Notes under the pieces: generated by a model | Database searches by the model: none | The model's input: only the letters and a program-made list of their open reading frames with translations | Told to the model about the DNA's origin: nothing | Assembly (NCBI RefSeq): GCF_030063415.1 | Contig: NZ_JASITA010000014.1 | Span: 124,001-188,000 of the forward strand | Source of the DNA: Streptomyces sp. H27-C3 | GTDB taxonomy: Bacteria; Actinomycetota; Actinomycetes; Streptomycetales; Streptomycetaceae | Length of the DNA stretch: 64,000 nt | Direction of reading: 5' to 3' | Shown here: positions 16,503-23,895 of the stretch, piece by piece | Numbering within the stretch: the first letter of the stretch is position 1 | Layout: each line of letters begins with the position of its first letter | Position numbers and translations under genes: made by a program

Positions 16503-17635
16503 AGGCCCCACGCACCCGGCGCAAGACAGTAGCCGCCCCGTCCAGCCTCGACGACCTGTTCACCTCACGCGGCAAGGACAAGACGTTCCTCGCCGAGGCC
16601 AAGGCATACGTGGTCGACAAGAACGCCAACGACGACTCACGGCGCCAGGACATCATCCACCCCTCGGAAGTCGCCAAAGCCGACTGGTGCCCCCGCGCCA
16701 CCTACCTGCGCATCGAGACCGGCATCCACCACAAGCAGAAGTTCGCGTTCCAGAGCCTGAACATCTTCGACAGCGGCCACGAGGCGCACCGGAAATGGCA
16801 GAACCGAGCGTGGGAAACCGGCTGGCTGGAAGGCAACTTCAAATGCCTCAACTGCGAGCAGGTCTGGTGGGTCAAAAGCCCCGGAACCTGCGACCGGTGC
16901 GGCTCCACCGCACTCGAATACGCCGAAGTCCCCCTCCGCGCCATCTCCACCCACCGCATGTCCGGTCACGCCGACGGCCTCCTCACCCCCATCCGCAAGA
17001 TCCTCGAAATCAAGACCGTGGGGGAAGGGACCTACCGCTACGAAAACCCCCAGCTCCTCGCCCGGCACTCACACAAGGACGCCGACGGCCGCCCCTACGT
17101 AGACGTCAAGGGCCTGTGGACCGACACCCGCGTTCCCTTCCCCTCGCACATCCGGCAGGTCCAGATCTACATCTGGCTCGCCAACCGCTTCATGGGCCTC
17201 GACGTCGATGGAGCCGAGTTCATCTACGAATCCAAGATGAACCAGGACGTCAAAAGCTTCACGATCAAGGCGAACTTCGACGTCATCGCCGACCGCATAG
17301 CCACCTGCGAGGAAATCAACCAGCGGCTCGGGAAGAACGATCCACCAGCCTGCCCCAAGGAAGGCTGCAAGGAATGCAACGCCTACGAGGAGAGCGATGA
17401 AGGCGTTCGAGGAGGACGACGCGGAGCCGACACTGGCGCAGAAGACAGTGAGGCGCCTGAGAGTGAAGGGCTTGAAGCTCCCGCAAAGACCAGGCGAGGA
17501 CGCTCCCGAACTTCCGCCCGACCTGACGGAACTCCCCGACGACGCACTGATGTCGACCTTTGTGGAGCTGACGAACTGGAGCGAGTTCGCCGGAACTCGG
17601 CTCGCGCAGGCAGCAGTCGACGAAAAGCAGGCTGA
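16499..17635 (+). CDS. Cas4/RecB-like exonuclease with zinc ribbon and predicted 4Fe-4S cluster
   Basis: 378 residues as an open frame, ATGA overlap with the HNH gene. Nuclease residues: H54 in HPSEVAK, D159 in GHADG, and E170/K172 in EIKT (PD-(D/E)XK). One cysteine near the N-terminus (C64, in DWCPR) and three near residue 290 (C285, C290, C293) form the cluster pattern of Cas4/AddB. A zinc ribbon with C116, C119, C131 and C134 is inserted. The recognisable protein ends near residue 300; the last 80 residues are Arg/Gly-rich and overlap the next gene by 239 bases. It probably resects DNA ends for recombination. There is no CRISPR array nearby. Confidence 0.8.
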   Translation: MKAPRTRRKTVAAPSSLDDLFTSRGKDKTFLAEAKAYVVDKNANDDSRRQDIIHPSEVAKADWCPRATYLRIETGIHHKQKFAFQSLNIFDSGHEAHRKWQNRAWETGWLEGNFKCLNCEQVWWVKSPGTCDRCGSTALEYAEVPLRAISTHRMSGHADGLLTPIRKILEIKTVGEGTYRYENPQLLARHSHKDADGRPYVDVKGLWTDTRVPFPSHIRQVQIYIWLANRFMGLDVDGAEFIYESKMNQDVKSFTIKANFDVIADRIATCEEINQRLGKNDPPACPKEGCKECNAYEESDEGVRGGRRGADTGAEDSEAPESEGLEAPAKTRRGRSRTSARPDGTPRRRTDVDLCGADELERVRRNSARAGSSRRKAG

Positions 17636-17897
17636 AACCGACCTCGACCGGTACCGGGCCATCGCCGCAGTCAAGGCCAAGAGTGAGAAATCTGTCACCG
17701 CGCAGAAGGCCGCAGCAGCAGCCGACCCCGAAGTCCACACCTTCATGGACATCTACAACACGGCCTACGCGACCAGAAAACTACTCGAATCCATTTACAA
17801 CGGCCTCAACGCCAAGGCCGCAGTCGTATCAAGGGAATTGACCCGCCGAGTAGGACGCAATGACCGGGAAAGCCGCGCCCAGCGCTGGTCGTCATGA
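17397..17897 (+). CDS. Coiled-coil phage hypothetical overlapping the nuclease gene
   Basis: 166 residues; ATG at 17397 with GAGGAG 5-6 bases upstream, inside the nuclease frame. The N-terminus is acidic and the middle (PGEDAPELPPDLTELPDDAL) Pro-rich. A long helical region (about 65-160) is typical of coiled coils. Codon usage (C/G in third position) fits this frame better than the overlapping tail of the nuclease, so this is the better-supported coding frame from 17400 on. Function unknown; it is linked to its neighbours by overlaps on both sides. Confidence 0.72.
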   Translation: MKAFEEDDAEPTLAQKTVRRLRVKGLKLPQRPGEDAPELPPDLTELPDDALMSTFVELTNWSEFAGTRLAQAAVDEKQAETDLDRYRAIAAVKAKSEKSVTAQKAAAAADPEVHTFMDIYNTAYATRKLLESIYNGLNAKAAVVSRELTRRVGRNDRESRAQRWSS

Positions 17898-18088
17898 AAG
17901 GACCCCAGGTGCACAACGGACAGATGTACCTCCACAAGAGCCACAAGAAACTCGCCGTCCTGCGGCCGTCGGAGAAGAACTCCGCCTTCAAGTCGGCCTT
18001 CATCTACAACCTCGGCACCGGAAAGCGCACCGCCGTCTACATCCGCACCGAGAACCTCACCAAGAACTACCGGCCCCTCTCCAACTGA
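17894..18088 (+). CDS. Small basic phage hypothetical protein
   Basis: 64 residues, ATGA overlap with the preceding gene. It is Lys/His-rich (MYLHKSHKKLAVLRPSEKN) with a beta-like YNLGTGKRTAVYIRTENL. No cysteine or membrane segment was seen. It is probably a nucleic-acid-binding accessory, judging only by charge and by position between recombination genes. No family is recognised. Confidence 0.65.
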   Translation: MKGPQVHNGQMYLHKSHKKLAVLRPSEKNSAFKSAFIYNLGTGKRTAVYIRTENLTKNYRPLSN

Positions 18089-18105
18089 CCTACCAGGAGA
18101 CCCCC

Positions 18106-18837
18106 ATGACCACACGCTTCCGCCTCAGCAGCAACGGCAACCAGCACCACCTCATGATCGACTCCACCCCCGAAGCCATCGCACCCGTTCGCGGCCTCGC
18201 CCGGATGGACGGCTTCGCCCTGTCCCTCGTCCTCAACGAGAGCGACACCCAGCGACTGCGCACCGCCATCCAGGACCAGGACGTGACCACCCTCAAGGCC
18301 CAGCTCGCCGACGCGACCAACGCCTGCAAGCAGGCCAAGGCAGCCAAGGAGACCCTCAAGATCGTCGCCGACGACCTGCGCACCGCCAACCGCCGTGCGG
18401 CGGAGCGAACCCACGCCGACAAGACGGCCCAGGCCGACAAGGAACGCACCAGCGCCAAGACGATCGGCGCCCAGGCCCAGGAGATCACCCGGCTCAACGA
18501 AATGATCCAGCGCGAACGCACCCTGACGGGCACCGCCCAGCACGACTGCGACATGTACCAGAGGGAACTCGGCCGCCACAAGACGCGCTTCGCCCAGCTC
18601 CACGAGAAGCACCAGGTCCTCTCTGACGGCTACCAGCGCCTCATCGATCAGAGCACCAAGCTCGTGGCCACCTCCCGCCCGCGCTTCTCCTTCGACACCG
18701 CGATGTCCAGCGAGCTGGAGCGCCTGCGCAAGGACCTCAAGGCCGCACTCAGCCAGCGTGACGCGGCGCAGGCCAACGCGGCAGCGAGCACGGTCGCCTA
18801 CCAGGCACTGCTCACCCGCTGGGAGGCCCGCACGTGA
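18106..18837 (+). CDS. Long coiled-coil phage protein
   Basis: 243 residues; ATG at 18106 with AGGAGA six bases upstream. A short beta-rich N-terminus (TTRFRLSSNGNQHHLMI) is followed by about 180 residues of heptad-like helix (QLADATNACKQAKAAKETLK, later LERLRKDLKAALSQRDAA). The architecture resembles SMC-hinge-free scaffold proteins, but no ATPase motif is present. It shares the operon with recombination genes and overlaps a small Cys protein downstream. Role unknown; a structural or DNA-bridging function is conceivable. Confidence 0.75.
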   Translation: MTTRFRLSSNGNQHHLMIDSTPEAIAPVRGLARMDGFALSLVLNESDTQRLRTAIQDQDVTTLKAQLADATNACKQAKAAKETLKIVADDLRTANRRAAERTHADKTAQADKERTSAKTIGAQAQEITRLNEMIQRERTLTGTAQHDCDMYQRELGRHKTRFAQLHEKHQVLSDGYQRLIDQSTKLVATSRPRFSFDTAMSSELERLRKDLKAALSQRDAAQANAAASTVAYQALLTRWEART

Positions 18838-18974
18838 AGCACCAGAGCGCCACCGCCTGCGCCTGTGGCTACGACATCAGCGAGGACGAAGTACGGGCGT
18901 ACTTCGACGGGGAAGCCACCTGTGAGCGCTGCCTCGACGCATTTCTCACCACCAACCGCCCGGAGCAGTCATGA
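18834..18974 (+). CDS. 46-residue zinc-ribbon microprotein
   Basis: GTGA overlap with the coiled-coil gene and ATGA overlap with the next gene lock it into the operon. It has CAC near the start and CERC in the second half, separated by a helix (DISEDEVRAYFDGE), a complete four-cysteine ribbon. It may bind DNA or a partner of the coiled-coil protein. It is too short for standard ORF cut-offs. Confidence 0.7.
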   Translation: MKHQSATACACGYDISEDEVRAYFDGEATCERCLDAFLTTNRPEQS

Positions 18975-19414
18975 GCAAGCTGGCCAGTGCCCTCGTCGCC
19001 CCCGGCCAGGTATGGGCCGACGCCGACAGCCGCCGTCGCGGACGCACCGTACGCGTGGAGAGGGCCGAGGAGCACCGCGTCCACGTCCTCGTCCTCACCA
19101 ACTCCCACACCACGCAGAACGCCGTGGACGCCGGGAGCCGCCACCTCGACCAGCGCGGCCTTACCTCCTCCATTCTGAGGAAGCGGTTCTCCTCCGACTG
19201 CTACACCCTGCTGCGCCCGCCCACCACAGCAGTCAGCCGGATGCCCGGCACCTGCATCGACCTCCAGAAGCACGACTGGCAGCCCGCCTTTGTCATGGCC
19301 CCCTCCACACGCGCCGCCCACGCCGTGCTCGTCTGCCGCAAGTGCAGCGCCCACACCACACGCAGGTCCCCCTACGTTCCGGGCGCCGCCCTTGAGGGAG
19401 ACCTGGCCGCCTGA
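18971..19414 (+). CDS. Conserved phage hypothetical with GQVWxD-type N-terminus
   Basis: 147 residues, ATGA/TGATG overlaps on both sides. The first 80 residues (APGQVWADADSRRRGRTVRV, then RKRFSSDCYTLLRP) resemble a short beta-barrel family widespread in actinophages. The second half adds a Cys pair (VCRKC) and His residues, giving a possible metal site. It comes just before the RuvC-like resolvase. Biochemical role unknown. Confidence 0.7.
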   Translation: MSKLASALVAPGQVWADADSRRRGRTVRVERAEEHRVHVLVLTNSHTTQNAVDAGSRHLDQRGLTSSILRKRFSSDCYTLLRPPTTAVSRMPGTCIDLQKHDWQPAFVMAPSTRAAHAVLVCRKCSAHTTRRSPYVPGAALEGDLAA

Positions 19415-20019
19415 TGCTCCCCGACAACAACGCCACAGCCGGTACAACGGCCTTCCCCTACGTCGGCATCGACCAGTCCTACTCCGGCTTCGGGTTCGCC
19501 GTCTACTGCCATCCCAGCGAGACCTACCAGACCAAGACAGGCAAGTGGGAGGCCAAAAAATTCCTCTCCCAATCCGACCGGCTCGACAAGATTTTCCGCG
19601 ACGTGCAGATGATGCTCTCCGGCGTCCACTGCTCCTTCGGCGGCATAGCGTCCGTCGCGATGGAGGGATACTCCCACGGCTCGAAATTTCAGCGCGAAGC
19701 CCTCGGCGAACTCGGTGCAGTAGTCAAACTCGCCATCGCCGAGATAGCCGGAGTACGCCCCTGGCGGCATCCCGTCATTGTTCCCCCGCCCACACTCAAG
19801 AAATACGTCACAGGCAAGGGAACAGCCACCAAGCAGGAGATGATCGACACCGTCGCCAGACGATACGGCGCCATCTTCTACAACGACAACCTCGCCGACG
19901 CCTACGCCCTCGCACGCGTCGCCTGCACCCTCCAGACCGGCAGGGGAAACGAGCACGAACTCGCCGCAGTGAAAAACCTCAAACAGCCAGGACCAGCCCC
20001 ACAGAAACAGGCCGCCTGA
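19414..20019 (+). CDS. RuvC-like Holliday junction resolvase
   Basis: 201 residues, TGATG overlap with the previous gene. RNase H-fold acidic residues appear in the expected order: Asp in YVGIDQSYSGFG, Glu in VAMEGYS, and Asp residues in NDNLADAYALARV near the C-terminus; a basic helix LKKYVTGKGTATKQEM precedes the last. It should cut four-way junctions or branched replication DNA before packaging. It is the last gene of the recombination operon, five bases before a terminator. Confidence 0.82.
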   Translation: MLPDNNATAGTTAFPYVGIDQSYSGFGFAVYCHPSETYQTKTGKWEAKKFLSQSDRLDKIFRDVQMMLSGVHCSFGGIASVAMEGYSHGSKFQREALGELGAVVKLAIAEIAGVRPWRHPVIVPPPTLKKYVTGKGTATKQEMIDTVARRYGAIFYNDNLADAYALARVACTLQTGRGNEHELAAVKNLKQPGPAPQKQAA

Positions 20020-20023
20020 CACC

Positions 20024-20052
20024 AAGACCCCCGCCGACCAGCGGGGGTCTTC
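20024..20052 (+). terminator. Intrinsic terminator after the RuvC-like gene
   Basis: 11-bp perfect stem (AAGACCCCCGC at 20024-20034, complement at 20041-20051) with a 6-base loop. It marks the end of the long replication/recombination transcript. Confidence 0.8.
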
Positions 20053-20130
20053 TCGTATTACCACAAAGGACAAGTGCCTCCCTATTCTCAATATGTCACT
20101 ACCAAAAAACCACTCTCAGAAGAGACACAG

Positions 20131-20415
20131 ATGAAGAGAAAAGAGGGAGAGGACATCACCGTACTGGTGAAATCCTCCACAGCAGCGACCAGCCTCGGCT
20201 CCATGCTGGCCCGCAGCATTTACGAAGGAAAGCGCGTCACCCTCCGTGCCGTCGGAGCATCCGCAGTCAACCAGGCGGCAAAGTCCATTGCCATAGCCCA
20301 GGGATTCGCCGGACCCCGAGGACACGACCTGTGGGTAAAGCCGCACTTCTTCGACAGTGACATCGCAGGAAAGAAAGTGACAGGCGTCGCATTCCGCGTC
20401 GTAGACCACGCCTGA
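20131..20415 (+). CDS. SpoVS-family protein
   Basis: 94 residues from ATG 20131, close to the 86 residues of Bacillus SpoVS; an upstream GTG at 20074 would add an unrelated leader. The family signature is clear: VLVKSSTAATSLGSMLAR, then TLRAVGASAVNQAAKSIAIA, then GFAGPRGHDLWVKP and a closing VTGVAFRVV. SpoVS acts in Bacillus sporulation and has an Alba-like nucleic-acid-binding fold. A copy in a phage of a sporulating actinomycete suggests interference with, or use of, host development. It heads a new unit after a terminator. Confidence 0.82.
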   Translation: MKRKEGEDITVLVKSSTAATSLGSMLARSIYEGKRVTLRAVGASAVNQAAKSIAIAQGFAGPRGHDLWVKPHFFDSDIAGKKVTGVAFRVVDHA

Positions 20416-20416
20416 C

Positions 20417-20497
20417 ATGCGCCGACAGAAGAAAACCAAACGAGGCACAAACAACAGACAGTACCCCGAACGCACGGGCCATGAGGAGGCCACATGA
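20417..20497 (+). CDS. 26-residue basic microprotein
   Basis: ATG one base after the SpoVS stop; its TGA overlaps the next start (ATGA), so it would bridge the two genes by coupled translation. The sequence is strongly basic at the start (RRQKKTKR) and acidic at the end. It may be only a coupling device, since no independent ribosome binding site is visible. Confidence 0.4.
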   Translation: MRRQKKTKRGTNNRQYPERTGHEEAT

Positions 20498-20790
20498 GCG
20501 AGCACATCATCTCATCCGGACAGTTCCCCACCATGGGGAAGTCCATGGCCCTGGCGTCCACCTTCGTCAAGCCGCAGGGCGGCACCCCCGTCTCCAAGAA
20601 GGGCAACGCCAAGGGCGGCAGCGCCTACCCCGAGCCCGCCACCGGCATCCGCGCCCGCAAGCTCGACCGCACCGGCATCGGCTCCATCAAAGCCGACCGC
20701 CACGTCTCCAACGTCCCCGAAGCAGCGGCCACCGGCCGCGCCGTCACCCGCATCCCGTCGAAGTTCAACTTCAACACCAGCGGGAAGTGA
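20494..20790 (+). CDS. Small orphan phage protein
   Basis: 98 residues, ATGA overlap, with GAGGAG in the preceding bases. It is rich in Gly, Ser and basic residues and has short repeated turns (GGTPVSKKGNAKGG, ATGIRARKLDRTG, ITRIPSKFNF). No hydrophobic segment was seen. It heads a series of seven tiny genes with similarly polar, Gly-rich proteins (20494-22498) placed before the lysis genes. Virion or internal proteins are possible but not demonstrated. Confidence 0.65.
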   Translation: MSEHIISSGQFPTMGKSMALASTFVKPQGGTPVSKKGNAKGGSAYPEPATGIRARKLDRTGIGSIKADRHVSNVPEAAATGRAVTRIPSKFNFNTSGK

Positions 20791-20793
20791 CCC

Positions 20794-21027
20794 GTGCTCC
20801 CCCTCATCCTCGCCGCAGCCCGCGCCGCACTCCCCGCCGTCGGACGCGCCGTAGCAGGCCGCGCCGCCGCCGGAACCGCAGGCCGCGCCGCCACCGGAGG
20901 CGGAGCATCCCGACTGCTCTCCAGCGCCCAGTTCGGCGCCGGAATGGCCGCAGGCTCCCACTCCTCAGACGGCGGCAGCACAGACCAGACACCCCCGACG
21001 GAGTCCAACCCCGTCTACAACCGCTAG
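20794..21027 (+). CDS. Ala/Gly-rich amphipathic small protein
   Basis: 77 residues, GTG start 3 bases after the preceding stop. The first 55 residues are almost only Ala, Gly, Arg, Leu and Val (LPLILAAARAALPAVGRAVA) and could form a membrane-active amphipathic helix; the last 20 are polar. This resembles membrane-inserting virion or holin-like peptides, although a proper holin-like gene exists at 23525. No known family. Confidence 0.6.
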   Translation: MLPLILAAARAALPAVGRAVAGRAAAGTAGRAATGGGASRLLSSAQFGAGMAAGSHSSDGGSTDQTPPTESNPVYNR

Positions 21028-21035
21028 GAGACGAA

Positions 21036-21371
21036 ATGGCGAACCTGCTCAGCTTCGGCTCCGGCGTCCTCAACGGCACCCAGTTCGGCAAGCTCGGCCG
21101 CGAACTGACCAACATGCAGAGCGGCACCCAGCCCATGGAGCGCACCTCCATGACGGGAAACGTCGTCGGCGGGTTGCAAAAGACGGACTCCCAGCACCGC
21201 GACGGCGTCCTCGCCCGCATCACCGAGATCCAGGGCGAAGCCCGCACCCGAGGCATCACACCCGAGCAGGTCGTCAAGAACCGCCAGAGCGCACAGACCA
21301 GCGCCGACACCGTCACCCGCTACGCCGGTTCCAACCCCATCCGCAACGCACAGGCGCGGAGCAGACCGTGA
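21036..21371 (+). CDS. Small orphan phage protein
   Basis: 111 residues. ATG at 21036 with AGGAGA about 5 bases upstream. Gly/Asn/Gln-rich first half (LLSFGSGVLNGTQFGKLGRE) and a helical middle (RITEIQGEARTRGITPEQ). Its GTGA overlap with the next gene indicates coupling. It has the same style of composition as its neighbours. Function unknown. Confidence 0.65.
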   Translation: MANLLSFGSGVLNGTQFGKLGRELTNMQSGTQPMERTSMTGNVVGGLQKTDSQHRDGVLARITEIQGEARTRGITPEQVVKNRQSAQTSADTVTRYAGSNPIRNAQARSRP

Positions 21372-21859
21372 GCGACATCTTCTACTCCACCCCCTACCAG
21401 CTCCCCGGCGCCGGAAGCGCAGTCGTCGGAGGCGGCGGCAGCACGCAGCTCACCGGCGCCCAGGCCATCTCCCAGGCACGCCAGAACCTCTCCGCCCCCC
21501 GCCTCGGCGACGCCGAATACCCCGACGGCTACCTCGGAACGATCAACTCCCGCCGCTCGGACCGCCTCAACAACAGCGGCCCCAGGACGACCGAGCGCAA
21601 CCACACCCGGCCCTACACACGGGGCGTGCACAAAGGCTCCCGGCTGGGCGCCAAGGACTACCAGTGGCCCCTGGACTTCCACCCCATGACCGGCATCGAG
21701 CACCAGATGCGCGGCCAGAAGTGGACCGCCACCGGCAGCCCCGAAGGCACCCACCTCGTGAACTCGGGCAAGACCCGCATCCCGGCCGCCGCCAGCGACC
21801 TCGATCAGACCGCCCAGCGCCGCACCGAGCTGCGCGCCCTGCTGCCGGAGTGGAGGTAG
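21368..21859 (+). CDS. Small orphan phage protein, Gly-rich N-terminus
   Basis: 163 residues, the largest of the series; GTG start overlapping by 4 bases. N-terminal GAGSAVVGGGGSTQLTGAQA is flexible; the centre is Tyr/Arg/His-rich (YQWPLDFHPMTGIEHQMRGQ). It looks more like a structural or interaction protein than an enzyme. No family recognised. Confidence 0.65.
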   Translation: MSDIFYSTPYQLPGAGSAVVGGGGSTQLTGAQAISQARQNLSAPRLGDAEYPDGYLGTINSRRSDRLNNSGPRTTERNHTRPYTRGVHKGSRLGAKDYQWPLDFHPMTGIEHQMRGQKWTATGSPEGTHLVNSGKTRIPAAASDLDQTAQRRTELRALLPEWR

Positions 21860-21862
21860 CCG

Positions 21863-22081
21863 ATGGAGTACGCCCCCCGCCCCTGGTCCACGAGCCGTGA
21901 ACGGCAGGTCGACGACATGCTCGCCGCGTTCACCGGCCCCGTCCACCAGGGGACTTGGTGCCCGCCCAGGCCCGTGTACGGAATCCACGGGAAGCGGAAG
22001 TTCGCCCCCACGCTCGCTGACGCACTGGCCGTCGATTCCGTGTACCCGACGTCGCAGAAGGAGAACGGCCATGCCGGATAG
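21863..22081 (+). CDS. Small orphan phage protein
   Basis: 72 residues; ATG three bases after the preceding stop, with GGAGG just upstream. It has a helix VDDMLAAFTGPVHQ and a Pro/Tyr-rich middle. It overlaps the next gene by 11 bases. No motif was identified; the call rests on operon packing and codon use. Confidence 0.6.
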   Translation: MEYAPRPWSTSRERQVDDMLAAFTGPVHQGTWCPPRPVYGIHGKRKFAPTLADALAVDSVYPTSQKENGHAG

Positions 22082-22271
22082 GCAGAAGCAGCCGATGAGC
22101 ATGTTCGACCGGCGGCGCAGCGGCCGGGGCGACAACGTCAAATTCACGGTGGACGACGACAAGCTCATGGCCCAGTCACGCCTGGCGAATGTTTTCAACG
22201 ACCGCTCAACTCTGGGCTCCACCAGGCGCACCACCGTCGCCGTACCCCGACCAAAGAAGGTGCAGAACTGA
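22071..22271 (+). CDS. Small orphan basic phage protein
   Basis: 66 residues; ATG inside the end of the previous gene with AAGGAGAA about 6 bases upstream. Arg/Lys-rich at both ends, with VKFTVDDDKLMAQSRLANVF in the middle. The stop overlaps the next start (TGATG). Unknown function. Confidence 0.6.
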   Translation: MPDRQKQPMSMFDRRRSGRGDNVKFTVDDDKLMAQSRLANVFNDRSTLGSTRRTTVAVPRPKKVQN

Positions 22272-22498
22272 TGGCGTACATCCCCCGCGCGCCCCTCACC
22301 ACCGAGTTGGGCTACGGCACATCCGACGGCTCCATCCGAAAGGCCGCGCCGGACCGAGGCGGCACCGTCGAACGGCTCACTGAAGAGTCCCGCGAGTCAG
22401 TTCTCGACCACCGGTCCTACGGCTCACTCGGCGTTGGCGACGACGCAGGGTCCATACACATCAACCGCTACCCGGTGCGCTCTCACCGGTACGCGTAG
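22271..22498 (+). CDS. Small orphan phage protein before lysis cassette
   Basis: 75 residues. Polar and Gly/Ser/Arg-rich (TTELGYGTSDGSIRKAAPD), ending in a Tyr/His-rich tail. It is the last member of the tiny-gene series and lies 19 bases before the endolysin. No domain recognised. Confidence 0.6.
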   Translation: MAYIPRAPLTTELGYGTSDGSIRKAAPDRGGTVERLTEESRESVLDHRSYGSLGVGDDAGSIHINRYPVRSHRYA

Positions 22499-22517
22499 GA
22501 GACAAGAAAGGAGAACC

Positions 22518-23546
22518 ATGGGAACACGATGGATACCCGGCGCCGAGCGGCTCGGAGACGGCTCAATCGGCGGCAGCATGGACACCCCGGGCCTGCCACC
22601 GCGTGTCACTTGGCACAGCACCGAAAGCGGCAACGGCAACGCTGCCTTCAACGCAGTCCGTGACTACCTCATCAATATCGGCGCCGAGCCGCACATCCTC
22701 TATGACCCGGCAACTGACCGCCTCGGCCAGTACGGACCACTGGATCAGTCTGCGCGAGCCCTGCGAAACGACGGCACCAGCCGGACCAACCGCACCGGAC
22801 ACGTCAATATCCAGATCGAGGTCCTCGCACGGGCGAAGACCCCCTTCACCGGCTACTGGAAGCCGGGAAAGAATTTCCGCGCTCTCATGGCCGCCATCCG
22901 CTCCTGGAAAATCCCTGACCGCTTCCCCATGGGCGCGCCCCCGGTGTACCCGGGCGGCACGAAGCGCACCCGCGCGGTGTGGCTTAACCAGGCCGGACAC
23001 TACTGCCACGCCAATGTTCCCGGAAACGATCACGGCGACCCTGGTGCCATCAGCGTGTCCAAGCTGTTCGCTGCGGCGGGCGGCTCGAAGCCCGGCAAGA
23101 AGTGGATCGTCAAGGCCGGGCAGACGATGGGCGCCATCGCTGCGGCGGTCGGCATCACGCTGGCTTCGCTGATCGGGGCCAACCCACAGGTCAAGAACCC
23201 TGACCGCATTCAGCCGGGCCAGGAACTGAACCTTCCCGAGGAGGCCAAGCCTCCCAAGCCGACCACCCCCACCAAGCCGAAGCCCACCAAGCCCACCAAG
23301 CCGACCACGGCGCCCTACCCGGGCCGCGACAAGGTCAGCTACCAGGCCAGCGGCCCTCACGTACTGGCCGTGGACAAGGCACTCGTCCGCAAGGGATACG
23401 GCCGCTACCTCTCTTCGGGACCTTCGAGCTATTACGGAAAGACAACCCGGGCCGGGGTCAAGGCATTTCAGATAAATCAGGGCTGGACCGGTGCTGACGC
23501 TGACGGAAACGTCGGGCCGGAAACATGGCGGAGGCTACTGCGTTGA
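22518..23546 (+). CDS. Endolysin: amidase, LysM and peptidoglycan-binding domains
   Basis: 342 residues; ATG at 22518 with AAGGAGA about 5 bases upstream. Domains in order: an N-acetylmuramoyl-L-alanine amidase (amidase_2-like, about 1-185) with zinc ligands in WHSTES and in HGDPG; a LysM module (about 195-240, KAGQTMGAIAAAVGITLASL); a Pro/Lys/Thr linker of PTKP repeats (about 245-272); and a C-terminal peptidoglycan-binding domain 1 (about 275-340). There is no signal peptide, so release depends on the holin-like product encoded in the overlapping downstream gene. It should cleave the bond between muramic acid and the stem peptide. Confidence 0.88.
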   Translation: MGTRWIPGAERLGDGSIGGSMDTPGLPPRVTWHSTESGNGNAAFNAVRDYLINIGAEPHILYDPATDRLGQYGPLDQSARALRNDGTSRTNRTGHVNIQIEVLARAKTPFTGYWKPGKNFRALMAAIRSWKIPDRFPMGAPPVYPGGTKRTRAVWLNQAGHYCHANVPGNDHGDPGAISVSKLFAAAGGSKPGKKWIVKAGQTMGAIAAAVGITLASLIGANPQVKNPDRIQPGQELNLPEEAKPPKPTTPTKPKPTKPTKPTTAPYPGRDKVSYQASGPHVLAVDKALVRKGYGRYLSSGPSSYYGKTTRAGVKAFQINQGWTGADADGNVGPETWRRLLR

Positions 23547-23764
23547 TTGACTACATCGAGAAGAACCCGATTCTCAGCCGCACGGTCGTCGTGGGCCTGC
23601 TCACGGCACTCGTGCACTTCGTACCGGGCCTCGCAGGAGTGGAGGCGAATGAGGCCGTCGTCGGCGGGATCAACACCCTCCTCGTCCTCAGCGTCGGCCT
23701 GGAGTCCCGGACCAAGGTGACGGCCAACCAGCACGTCCTCGTGGACGCGCGCAAGCAGCTCTAA
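23525..23764 (+). CDS. Holin-like small membrane protein
   Basis: 79 residues, starting 22 bases inside the endolysin gene. A hydrophobic stretch (about 17-36, LSRTVVVGLLTALVHFVPGL) and a second weaker one (about 43-58) predict one or two membrane segments; the C-terminus is charged. Gene position after an endolysin and size fit a holin that permeabilises the membrane. Assignment is by topology and context. Confidence 0.72.
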   Translation: MAEATALIDYIEKNPILSRTVVVGLLTALVHFVPGLAGVEANEAVVGGINTLLVLSVGLESRTKVTANQHVLVDARKQL

Positions 23765-23784
23765 CTCCTCAGCGAAACACGGAC

Positions 23785-23811
23785 GGCCCCGGCTAACTCC
23801 AAGCCGGGGCC
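23785..23811 (+). terminator. Terminator after the holin-like gene
   Basis: 10-bp perfect stem (GGCCCCGGCT at 23785-23794, complement at 23802-23811), 7-base loop, then CTCTCC. The poor U-tract suggests moderate strength. Confidence 0.65.
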
Positions 23812-23895
23812 TCTCCATAACCCAAAAAGAGCTTCGGGCGAATACATCGCAGGGAGAGCCGGGGCCGACCACGCCCCCTACGTCAGGTAACCCCT

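Noticed and set aside
16499..17635. Cas4-like nuclease as sign of a CRISPR system
   Set aside because: No repeats of CRISPR type and no other cas gene are present; phage recombination operons commonly carry such nucleases.
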